64,000 nt of DNA from CAMDPA01 sp965223035 (GTDB lineage Bacteria > Pseudomonadota > Alphaproteobacteria > Rhizobiales > Hyphomicrobiaceae). The notes beneath the pieces were generated by a model, which ran no database searches, had not been told where the DNA came from, and was given only the letters and a program-made list of their open reading frames with translations. Position numbers and translations under genes: made by a program. Every line of letters starts with the position of its first letter. Position 1 is the first letter of the stretch. Below are positions 53,679 through 61,913 of this stretch, in pieces. Where the stretch lies: NCBI GenBank assembly GCA_965223035.1, contig OZ244980.1, forward strand, positions 4,712,001-4,776,000. The letters are read 5' to 3'.

Positions 53679-54941
53679 ATGACAACCGGACTTCTCGCAT
53701 TGGCGCTCTTTACCGTGATGTTCACGATGGTTGCACGCCGCTTGTCATCGACCATCGTCACCGCGCCCATGTTGTTTCTCGCCCTCGGCTATGTGCTGTC
53801 CGAGGCGCACGTGGTGCCGCCTACCCAGACGGAGGCGATGCTTCACGTCGTCGCCGAGATTGCATTGCTCGTGTTGTTGTTTCTCGATGCCGCTCAGATC
53901 AATCTAGCGGCGCTGCGCCGCCAGCATGTTTGGCCAATTCGTATGTTGATCATTGGCCTGCCGCTGGCCATCGTGCTGGGCACTCTGCTCGCCTGGCCGC
54001 TGCTGCCCGGCTGGCCGTTGGCGGCGGTGGCCCTGATCGCGGCAGTCTTGGCCCCAACGGACGCGGCCCTGGGTCAGGCGGTCGTCACCCATCCGGCGGT
54101 GCCGGCAAGAGCCCGACGGGCGCTGACGGTCGAGAGCGGATTGAATGACGGACTGGTGCTGCCCGCAATCTTGCTGTTGGCTTGCCTCACCGCCGAAAGC
54201 GGGTCGCCCGGCGATACCAATTGGCTGACATTCGGTGCCAAGCAGCTGATCCTCGGCCCCCTTGTCGGGATCGTCGCCGGTTTGACGGGCGGCGCCGTTC
54301 TGCTGCTGGCGAAGGCGCACAAAACCACGTCGGACACCTTCGAGGGTGTTGGCGCCATTGCGATGGCCGGCGCCACCTATTTGGCCGCCGCGGCGATCGG
54401 CGGCAACGGGTTCATCGCCGTCTTCGCAGCCGGCCTTTGCTTTGGCAATGTGGTCAAGGGGCGCTGTAAGTTCGTCTACCAGTTTACCGAAAGCGAGGGC
54501 CAGTTGCTGACATGGGGCGCGTTCTTTCTGATCGGGCTGGCGCTGTTGCCGGCAGCGCTCGATCAACTGACATGGGCGACGCTGACGCTGATCCTTTTGA
54601 GCCTGTTCGTCGTCAGACCGTTGGCGATCTGGATCGCACTGATTGGCACGGACGCCTCTTCCGTTACAAAGCTGTTCTTCGGTTGGTTTGGCCCGCGCGG
54701 GCTGGCCACGGCGTTGTTCGCCTTGCTCGTCGTCGGTCAAATCGACCATGACATGGCCGGCCCCGTGTTGGCGATCGCGATCAATACGGTCTGGATTAGC
54801 GCGCTGCTGCACGGCATCAGTGCCGCGCCCGGCGCCCGCTGGTACGCCAACAAGGTTGAAGCCATGGGGCAGTGCCCAGAGATGCAGCCGATTGAAACAT
54901 CGGCCAAACCGCTGATGACGATGCGCAGCTCAACCGGCTGA
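53679..54941 (+). CDS. Cation/proton antiporter (CPA1, NhaP-like)
   Basis: 420 residues with about 12-13 hydrophobic helices. The family landmarks are LVLLFLDAAQINLAALRR in the third to fourth helix, AAVLAPTDAALGQAVVTHPAVPARARRALTVESGLNDG with the ion-binding Asp and the conserved ESGLNDG, and FGWFGPRGLATALFALLV near the C-terminus. It should exchange Na+ or K+ for protons at the cytoplasmic membrane. The first residues after ATG 53679 (TTGLLALALFTVMF) start the first helix; TTG 53652 with AAGG upstream is an alternative. The Rieske-GltS gene follows after 48 bases, so they may be co-transcribed. Confidence 0.9.
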   Translation: MTTGLLALALFTVMFTMVARRLSSTIVTAPMLFLALGYVLSEAHVVPPTQTEAMLHVVAEIALLVLLFLDAAQINLAALRRQHVWPIRMLIIGLPLAIVLGTLLAWPLLPGWPLAAVALIAAVLAPTDAALGQAVVTHPAVPARARRALTVESGLNDGLVLPAILLLACLTAESGSPGDTNWLTFGAKQLILGPLVGIVAGLTGGAVLLLAKAHKTTSDTFEGVGAIAMAGATYLAAAAIGGNGFIAVFAAGLCFGNVVKGRCKFVYQFTESEGQLLTWGAFFLIGLALLPAALDQLTWATLTLILLSLFVVRPLAIWIALIGTDASSVTKLFFGWFGPRGLATALFALLVVGQIDHDMAGPVLAIAINTVWISALLHGISAAPGARWYANKVEAMGQCPEMQPIETSAKPLMTMRSSTG

Positions 54942-54989
54942 CATGACCCGGCGTGCTGCACAACTGAAAACGTGGAGTGTTGAATAGCA

Positions 54990-56600
54990 ATGAAAAAAAT
55001 ACCGATCGCGGCGCACGATGAACTGAAGGACAGACAGCCGGCCTATGCGCTGGTCGGCGAGGTCGACCTCGTGGTCGTGCGCTATGATGATAACGTATCG
55101 GTGCTCTATGGGCGTTGCCTGCATCGTGGCGCGCTGATGGCGGATGGTCACGTGCGCGGTAACAACCTGATCTGCGGCGTGCACGACTGGGACTATCGGC
55201 TCGATACGGGCGTCTCGGAATACAGCAATGAGGAGGCGTTGCCGCGCTTTGCGAGTTGGGTCGAAGCGGGTCAGGTGCTGGTCGATGAACATGAGATTGC
55301 GGCGTGGGCCAAGGCCCATCCGCAACCGTTCGACCGTACCACCTATCTCGGACTTTACGCCGATACCAGCCACGGAACCGCGGAAGAGCCCCATAACGCG
55401 CTCATACAGAACTACGCCCGCAACGGCCTGACCAAAACCGGGCATCACGGCATGGTCGACGCGATGGGGGTGCCGCGCACGCATCTGCCGGATTGGGACG
55501 ATATTCAGCTGCTCACCGCGCAGCTGCATCGACCGCCCTTGCTCGACGACGCCGCGGTCGAAACGGACGTGGTGATCGGACCCAATGCGCAAAAGCCGCT
55601 GCGCCTGGCCATCCCGCTGATGGTCTCCGATATGAGCTTCGGCGCGCTATCGGAGCCGGCCAAAGTTGCACTGGCGCGGGGCGCGGAGCTGGCGGGCACC
55701 GGCATTTGCTCTGGGGAAGGCGGCATGTTGCCGGAAGAGCAGGCCGCCAATTCGAGTTATTTTTACGAGCTGGCCTCGGCCCGGTTCGGCTTTAGCTGGG
55801 ATAAGCTGAGCAACGTGCAAGCGTTTCACTTCAAGGGCGGTCAGGGCGCCAAGACTGGGACCGGCGGTCATCTGCCGGGCGCCAAGGTGAAAGGCAAGAT
55901 CGCCCAGGTGCGCAACCTCAATGAGGGCGAGCCCGCGATCTCCCCGGCACGCTTTCCCGATTGGACCGAAGTCGGTCAGATTCGCGCCTTCGCCGATGAG
56001 GTGCGCAGCCGGACCGGCGGCATCCCGATCGGCTACAAGCTGTCCGCCCAACACATTGAGAAGGACATTGATGCCGCGCTGGAGGTCGGGGTCGATTACA
56101 TCATCCTCGACGGGCGCGGCGGCGGCACGGGCGCTGCACCCATCATCTTCCGCGACAACATCTCGGTGCCGACCATTCCCGCGCTGGCCCGCGCCCGGCG
56201 GCATTTGGATGGTCTGGGCCGCCAAGACGTGACGCTGATCATCACCGGCGGGCTTCGCAAGCCGGCGGACTTCATCAAGGCGCTGGCCCTTGGCGCCGAT
56301 GCCGTAGCCCTGTCCAACGCCGCCATGCAGGCGATCGGTTGCATTGCTATGCGGGCCTGCCACACCAACAATTGCCCGGTGGGCATCGCCACCCAAAAGC
56401 CACATCTGGTCTCCCGCCTGGTGGTCGAAAAATCAGCGCGCCAACTGGCGAATTTTTTCGCCGCATCGGTGGAGCTGATGCAAGTGATGGCGCGCGCCTG
56501 CGGCCATGATCATCTGTCGAAGTTCTCGATTGAGGACGTGACGACATGGAAAAAGGAGATGGCGGATCTGTCCGGTGTGGCCTATGGCGGTGTCAGATAA
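54990..56600 (+). CDS. Rieske domain fused to an FMN-binding glutamate-synthase-like domain
   Basis: 536 residues. Residues 1-105 form a Rieske [2Fe-2S] domain with C43-L-H45 and C62-G-V-H65. From about 170 to 520 is a glutamate-synthase-type FMN barrel: DMSFGALSEPAK, TGICSGEGGM, FHFKGGQGAKTGTGGHLPG, ISPARFPDW, YIILDGRGGGTGAAP and ITGGLRKPADFIKALALGADA. C451, C457 and C462 (C-x5-C-x4-C) match the 3Fe-4S ligands of glutamate synthase. No amidotransferase or NAD domain exists. It should thus carry two iron-sulfur clusters and FMN. Related single-domain GltS proteins include methylglutamate and other amine-transfer systems; the reaction here is unknown. Confidence 0.88.
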   Translation: MKKIPIAAHDELKDRQPAYALVGEVDLVVVRYDDNVSVLYGRCLHRGALMADGHVRGNNLICGVHDWDYRLDTGVSEYSNEEALPRFASWVEAGQVLVDEHEIAAWAKAHPQPFDRTTYLGLYADTSHGTAEEPHNALIQNYARNGLTKTGHHGMVDAMGVPRTHLPDWDDIQLLTAQLHRPPLLDDAAVETDVVIGPNAQKPLRLAIPLMVSDMSFGALSEPAKVALARGAELAGTGICSGEGGMLPEEQAANSSYFYELASARFGFSWDKLSNVQAFHFKGGQGAKTGTGGHLPGAKVKGKIAQVRNLNEGEPAISPARFPDWTEVGQIRAFADEVRSRTGGIPIGYKLSAQHIEKDIDAALEVGVDYIILDGRGGGTGAAPIIFRDNISVPTIPALARARRHLDGLGRQDVTLIITGGLRKPADFIKALALGADAVALSNAAMQAIGCIAMRACHTNNCPVGIATQKPHLVSRLVVEKSARQLANFFAASVELMQVMARACGHDHLSKFSIEDVTTWKKEMADLSGVAYGGVR

Positions 56601-56696
56601 GCCTGCCCCGGTCACCGCCATCCCAGCGATACCCAGCCTTGGTCGACCGGATCGGCAAAAGCCAAGTCGTATCGAGCCAGCTCAGTGAGGAGAGCG

Positions 56697-58673
56697 ATGA
56701 GCGAGCCCCGCCGCGAGTGGATCAAAGTGGCGCATACCGATGACCTCCCCGAAGGCCGCGTGAAATCAGTGACGGCGCGCAACGTCTCCATTTGTTTGTC
56801 TCATTTCAACGGCCAATGGGCGGCGATGGACAACCGTTGTCCGCACCAAGGTGGTCCGTTGGGGGAAGGCTCGATCGAGCGAGGCGTCGACGGCAAATGT
56901 TGGATCCGGTGCCCGTGGCATGGATGGGACTTCGATCCGCTGACGGGCGCTCCCCCGGGCGGCCATGAGGATGCCGGCCAACAGCTGTTTCCGGTCGAGG
57001 TGCGAGACGGGGAGATCTATGTCGGCCTAGCAGCAGAGCCGCAGCGCGCGCGGACGGTAAGCGACGTGATGGCCGAGACGATGGTGAACTGGGGCGTCAA
57101 ACGCGTGTTTGGCATGGTGGGCCATTCCAATCTCGGCCTGGCTGACGCGCTGCGCATGAACACCCAAACCGGCGAGCTGTCCTACGTCGGTGTCCGGCAC
57201 GAGGGCGGCGCGGCGTTTGCTGCCTCGGCCTATGGCAAATTGACCGGCAAGCCAGCCGCCTGCCTCACCATCGCTGGACCCGGTGCAACCAATCTGCTGA
57301 CCGGCTTGTGGGACGCCAAGGTCGACAGGTCGCCGGTGTTGGCCTTGACCGGGCAGGTGCAGACCCAAGTGTTCGGTCCCGGTGCGTTCCAGGACATCGA
57401 TCTGAAGTCAGCGTTCGAGGCCGTGTCGCGCTTCTCCCAACCGGTATTGAGCACATCCCATCATGCCGAGCTGATGTCGCTGGCTTGCAAGACGGCGGTG
57501 GTCGAGCGCGACGTCGCCCACCTGATCTTCCCCGACGACGTGCAAACCCTCAACAGTGACGCCAAAGCAGGCGGGCCGACCGGAAGGGTCGGCGGCGCCT
57601 CGGTGGTCCCGGCCGATGGCGATATCAGCGCGGCGGCGCAATTGGTCAATGCCGCCAAGCGGCCGGTCGTGGTGATGGGATATGGTGCGCTCGACGCGCG
57701 TGAGGCGGTCGTGGGGCTGGCCGAAGTTATCGGCGCGCCGGTGCTGACCACGTTCAAGGGCAAAGGGCTGATCGCCGACAACCATCCCAACGCGGCCGGC
57801 GTGTTGGGTCGATCCGGAACCCCGATCGCCAGCTGGTGCATGAACGAAGCTGACCTCATCATCGCGTTGGGGTCGTCGTTCGCCAACCATACCGGCATCG
57901 AACCGTCCAAGCCGATCATTCAGGTGGACTTCGAACGCATGCAGCTGGGAAAATTCCACCCGGTTCGGCTGCCGATCTGGGGTGAGATCGGCGCGTTCTG
58001 TCGGGCGCTGACGCCGCGCCTCGCCACGCCGCGGGAGGGGCCGGATCAACTGGGCGAACTGGTCGAGCGCTGGCGCATCTGGCGCGCAGAAAAGCAAACG
58101 CGATTAACCGAGGATCGCGGTCGCGGCATTCACTCGGCAGCGCTGTTCGATGTGCTGGCGCGGCTGTGCCCCGCCGACGCCATCATCGCCGTGGACGTCG
58201 GCAACAACACCTATTCCTTCGGGCGCTACTTCGAGACCAAGGGCCAGCGCATACTAATGTCGGGCTATCTGGGCTCGATCGGCTTTGCTTTACCCGCCGC
58301 CATTGGCGCCTGGTCGGCGACGCAGGATGTTCCAGCCTACGCCGGCCGCCGCGTGATCTCGATCTCCGGTGACGGCGGCTTCGGTCAGTACGCCATGGAG
58401 TTCACAACGGCGGTGAAGTACGGCATGGGCATCACGCACATTTTGCTCAACAACGACGAGCTGGGAAAGATCTCCAAAGAGCAGCGTTCCGGCGAATGGC
58501 CGGTGTGGGAGACGGGTTTGCACAACCCGTCATTCGCGGCGTTCGCACGCTTGTGCGGCGGTCACGGCGTTAAGGTCAGCAGCACTGACAGGCTGGAGGA
58601 GGCCATCGCCGAAGCCCTCGCGCACAAAGGGCCGTCCTTGGTCGAGGTGATGACCGACGTGGAACTGGTGTGA
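56697..58673 (+). CDS. Rieske domain fused to a complete TPP-dependent enzyme
   Basis: 658 residues. Residues 1-112 are a Rieske domain with C48-P-H50 and C72-P-W-H75 and the block CPWHGWDFDPLTGAPPGG. From about 118 a full TPP enzyme follows: SDVMAETMVNWGVKRVFGMVGHSN, RHEGGAAFAASAYGKLTG with the catalytic Glu, a central FAD/ADP-like domain (KRPVVVMGYGAL), and the TPP/Mg motif SGDGGFGQYAMEF...LLNNDELGKI. The nearest relatives by eye are acetolactate-synthase and pyruvate-oxidase-like enzymes. ATG 56697 has GAGGAGA upstream. It lies 96 bases after the Rieske-GltS gene. A Rieske cluster could take electrons from the TPP carbanion intermediate. Confidence 0.9.
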   Translation: MSEPRREWIKVAHTDDLPEGRVKSVTARNVSICLSHFNGQWAAMDNRCPHQGGPLGEGSIERGVDGKCWIRCPWHGWDFDPLTGAPPGGHEDAGQQLFPVEVRDGEIYVGLAAEPQRARTVSDVMAETMVNWGVKRVFGMVGHSNLGLADALRMNTQTGELSYVGVRHEGGAAFAASAYGKLTGKPAACLTIAGPGATNLLTGLWDAKVDRSPVLALTGQVQTQVFGPGAFQDIDLKSAFEAVSRFSQPVLSTSHHAELMSLACKTAVVERDVAHLIFPDDVQTLNSDAKAGGPTGRVGGASVVPADGDISAAAQLVNAAKRPVVVMGYGALDAREAVVGLAEVIGAPVLTTFKGKGLIADNHPNAAGVLGRSGTPIASWCMNEADLIIALGSSFANHTGIEPSKPIIQVDFERMQLGKFHPVRLPIWGEIGAFCRALTPRLATPREGPDQLGELVERWRIWRAEKQTRLTEDRGRGIHSAALFDVLARLCPADAIIAVDVGNNTYSFGRYFETKGQRILMSGYLGSIGFALPAAIGAWSATQDVPAYAGRRVISISGDGGFGQYAMEFTTAVKYGMGITHILLNNDELGKISKEQRSGEWPVWETGLHNPSFAAFARLCGGHGVKVSSTDRLEEAIAEALAHKGPSLVEVMTDVELV

Positions 58674-58701
58674 GGATGGCGTCCGCGCGGAGCCAGCGAT
58701 C

Positions 58702-59025
58702 ATGGACAACTTGCAGGCGATTCGGTCCGTAGCGCCGCGTCACCTGGGTACGGCGCGCGCCATCGCGCACCAAGCGGTGCAAGTGGTGACCAAGGCGGCT
58801 CGCGCCAACATCACGCCGGCCGCGGACGATAGAGCAACCTGCCTTAAATCGGAACCGGAACCATCCCGATTAAAGGCAGGTTGCTCTAGTCATTGGCACA
58901 CCGAAGGTTTCCTCGGTGCGGTGGCAATGGCCGAGGCCATTCTCGCGCTCGATGACGTGCCGACCGGCCTCAACGGCTTTATCGACGGCGCCTACAGGAT
59001 CGGGCGCAAAGGGCTCGGATTGTAG
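58702..59025 (+). CDS. Small unknown protein with an in-frame palindromic-repeat insertion
   Basis: The 107-codon frame starts at ATG 58702 with GGAG upstream. Its first part (MDNLQAIRSVAPRHLGTARAIAHQAVQVVTKAARANI) looks like a helical coding sequence and its last part (HTEGFLGAVAMAEAILALDDVPTGLNGFIDGAYRIGRKGLGL) is equally natural. In between, about 19 codons come from a hairpin A repeat. The frame is kept across the insertion, so either the protein tolerates a peptide insert or it is an old gene broken at this point. No known domain. It lies between the Rieske-TPP and 6PGDH-like genes. Confidence 0.55.
   Translation: MDNLQAIRSVAPRHLGTARAIAHQAVQVVTKAARANITPAADDRATCLKSEPEPSRLKAGCSSHWHTEGFLGAVAMAEAILALDDVPTGLNGFIDGAYRIGRKGLGL
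58830..58889 (+). repeat. CTAG palindromic repeat, hairpin A only (copy l)
   Basis: TAGAGCAACCTGCC at the left and GGCAGGTTGCTCTAG at the right, with no hairpin B. The distance between the two flanking TA dinucleotides corresponds to 57 bases, a multiple of three, which keeps the host frame open. Confidence 0.85.
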
Positions 59026-59244
59026 CATCGCGGCACAGTGGCCGATCAATCAGGTTCGACAGTTTGCCAACGCCGCCGTTTGCCGACGCCGGCACCTGAT
59101 CCGTCCGCGTGACGATGGTCCCCCATCGCGCTGGCTGGACCGGACCAAGCGCGGCCCGGCGTCGAATCGAGCCTGCGATTGCCTGTTGGACTGAGGACTG
59201 CCAGTGTCGTCGCCAAGAGATCCATCCACCGGGGAGACCACGGC

Positions 59245-60162
59245 ATGAGTGCAGCAGCCAACCTCAGCATCGCGCTGATCGGCCTGGGCGAGGTCGGACA
59301 GACGCTGGCGCGCGATCTCATGGCAACCGGCGTACAGGCGATCAGCTGCTACGACATCGCCTTTTCCGATCAGCGGAGCGGGCCAGCACAAGCCGCGCAG
59401 GAGCTCGGCTTGACGGTCGCCGGCTCAGCTGCGCAGGCAGCACATGAGGCTACACTGACGATCAGTGCAGTGACGGCGGCGGCTGCGTTGGCGGCCGCCG
59501 AAGCCACGGCGCCGGGTCTTGCCGGTGGCCGCTTTTTTCTCGACGTCAACTCCGTGGCTCCGCGCACCAAGCAGGAGGCGGCGCGCTGTGTGGAGGAGGC
59601 CGGCGGGCGTTACGTCGAAGCGGTGGTGATGTCGCCGATCCATCCCAAGGGCATCGCCACGCCGATGCTGCTCGGCGGTGGCCACACGGGTGGGTTCCTG
59701 GATATTGCCGCGCCGCTCGGCTTCGATGCGCGCGCCTATGCCGACCGCGTCGGCGTCGCCTCCTCGGTCAAGATGTGCCGCTCCGTGATGATCAAGGGGA
59801 TCGAGGCGCTGATCACTGAATGCCTGTTGGCAAGCCATCACTACGGCGTGACGAACGACGTGCTGGCGTCCCTGCAAGACTTGTTTCCCGGTCAGGACTG
59901 GGACCGGACGGCACGCTACATGCTCTCGCGCACGTTGCAGCACGGCCGACGCCGGGCCGAGGAGATGGAAGAGGTGGCGAAGACGGTGGCCGACGCCGGC
60001 GTCGCGCCGACGATGGCGACGGCGACGGTGGCCCGCCAGCATTGGGCCGGCGAGCTGGGCACCCAGTTGTCGGATCCCGGCGACGCGACGATCGACCGCG
60101 AGCAGCGGCTGGAGGACCTGCGTGGGCTGATCGGCGCTGGCCAAGCTGACGCGCAGCACTGA
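59245..60162 (+). CDS. NAD(P)-dependent 6PGDH/3-hydroxyacid dehydrogenase-like protein (DUF1932 type)
   Basis: 305 residues. The N-terminal Rossmann domain has ALIGLGEVGQTLARDL near residue 10 and LDVNSVAPRTKQEAA near residue 100. The C-terminal helical part contains SSVKMCRSVMIKGIEALITECLLASHHYGV with the conserved Lys, the DUF1932 pattern of 6-phosphogluconate/3-hydroxyisobutyrate dehydrogenase relatives. It should oxidise a 3-hydroxy acid or reduce the matching semialdehyde. ATG 59245 has GGGGAGA upstream. It is followed after 48 bases by the UbiD gene, so the two probably work in one pathway. Confidence 0.85.
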   Translation: MSAAANLSIALIGLGEVGQTLARDLMATGVQAISCYDIAFSDQRSGPAQAAQELGLTVAGSAAQAAHEATLTISAVTAAAALAAAEATAPGLAGGRFFLDVNSVAPRTKQEAARCVEEAGGRYVEAVVMSPIHPKGIATPMLLGGGHTGGFLDIAAPLGFDARAYADRVGVASSVKMCRSVMIKGIEALITECLLASHHYGVTNDVLASLQDLFPGQDWDRTARYMLSRTLQHGRRRAEEMEEVAKTVADAGVAPTMATATVARQHWAGELGTQLSDPGDATIDREQRLEDLRGLIGAGQADAQH

Positions 60163-60210
60163 CCCACCGGACTGAGGCGACATAACCATTGCAACCAAGG
60201 AGCGTCCACC

Positions 60211-61764
60211 ATGGCTACGCCACCCCCGATCCGCAATCGGCCGATCCAAGACCTGCGCGAATGGTTGGAGCGCGTCGAGCAGATCGGCGAATTGGTGTCC
60301 GTCGATAAGCCGGTGCAGCGCGATGAGGAGATGAGCGCGATCTCCTACCTGGTGGCCAAACAGAAGCCGTCGCCCGCGGTGCTGTTTTCCAACACCGTCG
60401 GCTTCGAGGCGAGCCCGATCGGCATGCGCCATTTGTGGAATGTGCTGGGTCCTTCGGTTCGGCGGATTGCGGTAACGCTCGAAGAGGACCCCGACACACC
60501 GACCGTCGACCTGATCCGCCGGACCAAGGAGAAACTCAAACGCCGGACCCCACCCAACGAGGTGGCGCGCACGCAGGCACGCTTTTTCGAGAACACCCAG
60601 CGCGGGGAGGAGATCGATCTGACACTGCTGCCGATCCCGCGCCATTGGCCGCGCGATGGAGGCCGATACGCCGGTACCGCCGATTGCGTGATCACCAAGG
60701 ACCCGGAGACCGGCTATCTTAACATCGGCACCTACCGCATGATGGTGCAAGGCAAAGATACCGTCGGCCTTTATCTGTCGCCGGGCAAGGACGCACGACT
60801 GCAGATCGCCAAAGCGTGGGAACGTGGCCAGCCGCTAGAGGTCGCCGCCTGCTGGGGCGTCGATCCGCTGTTCATGCTGGTCGGCTCCCAATCGTTCCCG
60901 AAAAACGTGTCGGAATACGAATTTGCAGGCGGCATCAAGGGCGAGGCGATCCCTGTGGTGCGCGGCACCGAGACGGATCTTTTAATTCCAGCCAGCGCCG
61001 AGATCGTGATTGAAGGCGTGATCGATCCCGGTGCGATGAAAGCGGAAGGCCCATTCGGCGAGTTCACGGGCTATTACGGCAAACCGGAGGACAAGTGCCC
61101 GTTGGTGCAGGTCAAGGCGCTGCATTACCGCTCCCAGCCGATCCTCACCAACGCGTTGATGGCCGACTATCCGTCTTGCGAGCAAAGCGGATTTTTCTCC
61201 ATCATACGCTCGGCCAAGATCTGGGACGACTTCGACAAGCTGGGCGTGCCCGGCATTCACGGCATCTATTGCCATCCCGCCGCGGCCGGCGGTTTCGGCA
61301 TGACCGTGGTCGCGGTCGAGCAAAAACATGCCGGTCATGTGTCTCAAGTTCTTTCATTGGCAGGACAGGTGCCCGGCGGGGCCTACTTCACGAAGTGGAT
61401 CATCGCTGTCGACCACGATGTCGACCCCACCGACATGGATCAAGTGATCTGGGCAATGGCCGGACGATGCAGCCCAATCGATGATATCGACATCTTGCGA
61501 AACACGTGGTCGACCCCGCTCGATCCCTCGCAAAATCCGCCGGAGAAACGGCCCTACGGCTCGAAAGCGCTGATCAACGCCTGCAAAGACCACCGCTACC
61601 TGCCGTCGTTTTCGGTTCGCACCACGGTGCGCAAATCGATCTACGACCGCGTGCAAGGGCGCTGGCAAGAGTTGGGGCTACCCGGCCAGACGCCGCCGGT
61701 CAGCGCGTTTGACAGCGACGATCAAACTGCCGTCTACAAAGAGGAAGGACAGACCTCCGAGTAG
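60211..61764 (+). CDS. UbiD-family prenyl-FMN-dependent decarboxylase
   Basis: 517 residues of the UbiD family, which adds or removes carboxyl groups on aromatic or unsaturated acids with prenylated FMN. N-terminal DLREWLERVEQIGELVSVDKPVQRDEEMSAISY is typical, with LLPIPRHWPRDGGRY and NIGTYRMMVQGKDTVGLYL in the middle. The catalytic Glu lies in EGPFGEFTGYYG and the C-terminal half has GGAYFTKWIIAVDHDVDPTD and DILRNTWSTPLDPSQ. No UbiX-type prenyltransferase is in the window, so prFMN must be supplied from elsewhere. AAGGAG lies upstream of the ATG. Substrate not identifiable; phthalate-, benzoate- or ubiquinone-type acids are examples in the family. Confidence 0.93.
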   Translation: MATPPPIRNRPIQDLREWLERVEQIGELVSVDKPVQRDEEMSAISYLVAKQKPSPAVLFSNTVGFEASPIGMRHLWNVLGPSVRRIAVTLEEDPDTPTVDLIRRTKEKLKRRTPPNEVARTQARFFENTQRGEEIDLTLLPIPRHWPRDGGRYAGTADCVITKDPETGYLNIGTYRMMVQGKDTVGLYLSPGKDARLQIAKAWERGQPLEVAACWGVDPLFMLVGSQSFPKNVSEYEFAGGIKGEAIPVVRGTETDLLIPASAEIVIEGVIDPGAMKAEGPFGEFTGYYGKPEDKCPLVQVKALHYRSQPILTNALMADYPSCEQSGFFSIIRSAKIWDDFDKLGVPGIHGIYCHPAAAGGFGMTVVAVEQKHAGHVSQVLSLAGQVPGGAYFTKWIIAVDHDVDPTDMDQVIWAMAGRCSPIDDIDILRNTWSTPLDPSQNPPEKRPYGSKALINACKDHRYLPSFSVRTTVRKSIYDRVQGRWQELGLPGQTPPVSAFDSDDQTAVYKEEGQTSE

Positions 61765-61815
61765 GCGATCGCGCACAGTAAGGTGGCCCACACCACGCTG
61801 CCGGCTCGCCTATAG

Positions 61816-61880
61816 CATTTCGGTGTGAGCTGAAACCATTGTGCTGCTTCATCCGGCCACCCGCAACGTCGTGCCATTGA
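61816..61880 (-). repeat. Dispersed repeat, second family, copy 11 (reverse orientation)
   Basis: The plus strand reads TTTCGGTGTGAGCTGAAACC, then CATCCGGCCACCCGCAACG and TCGTGCCATTG, the complement of the family pattern with a shortened G-rich middle. Lies between the UbiD stop and the 29-bp array. Confidence 0.55.
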
Positions 61881-61913
61881 GTTCCGGGTCCGGAGCGGGC
61901 CGGCATTTGACCT

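Noticed and set aside
53904..54812. 302-codon minus-strand open frame rich in Gln, Arg and Asp
   Set aside because: Antisense to the antiporter gene; the composition is that of a reverse-complement shadow of a hydrophobic protein.
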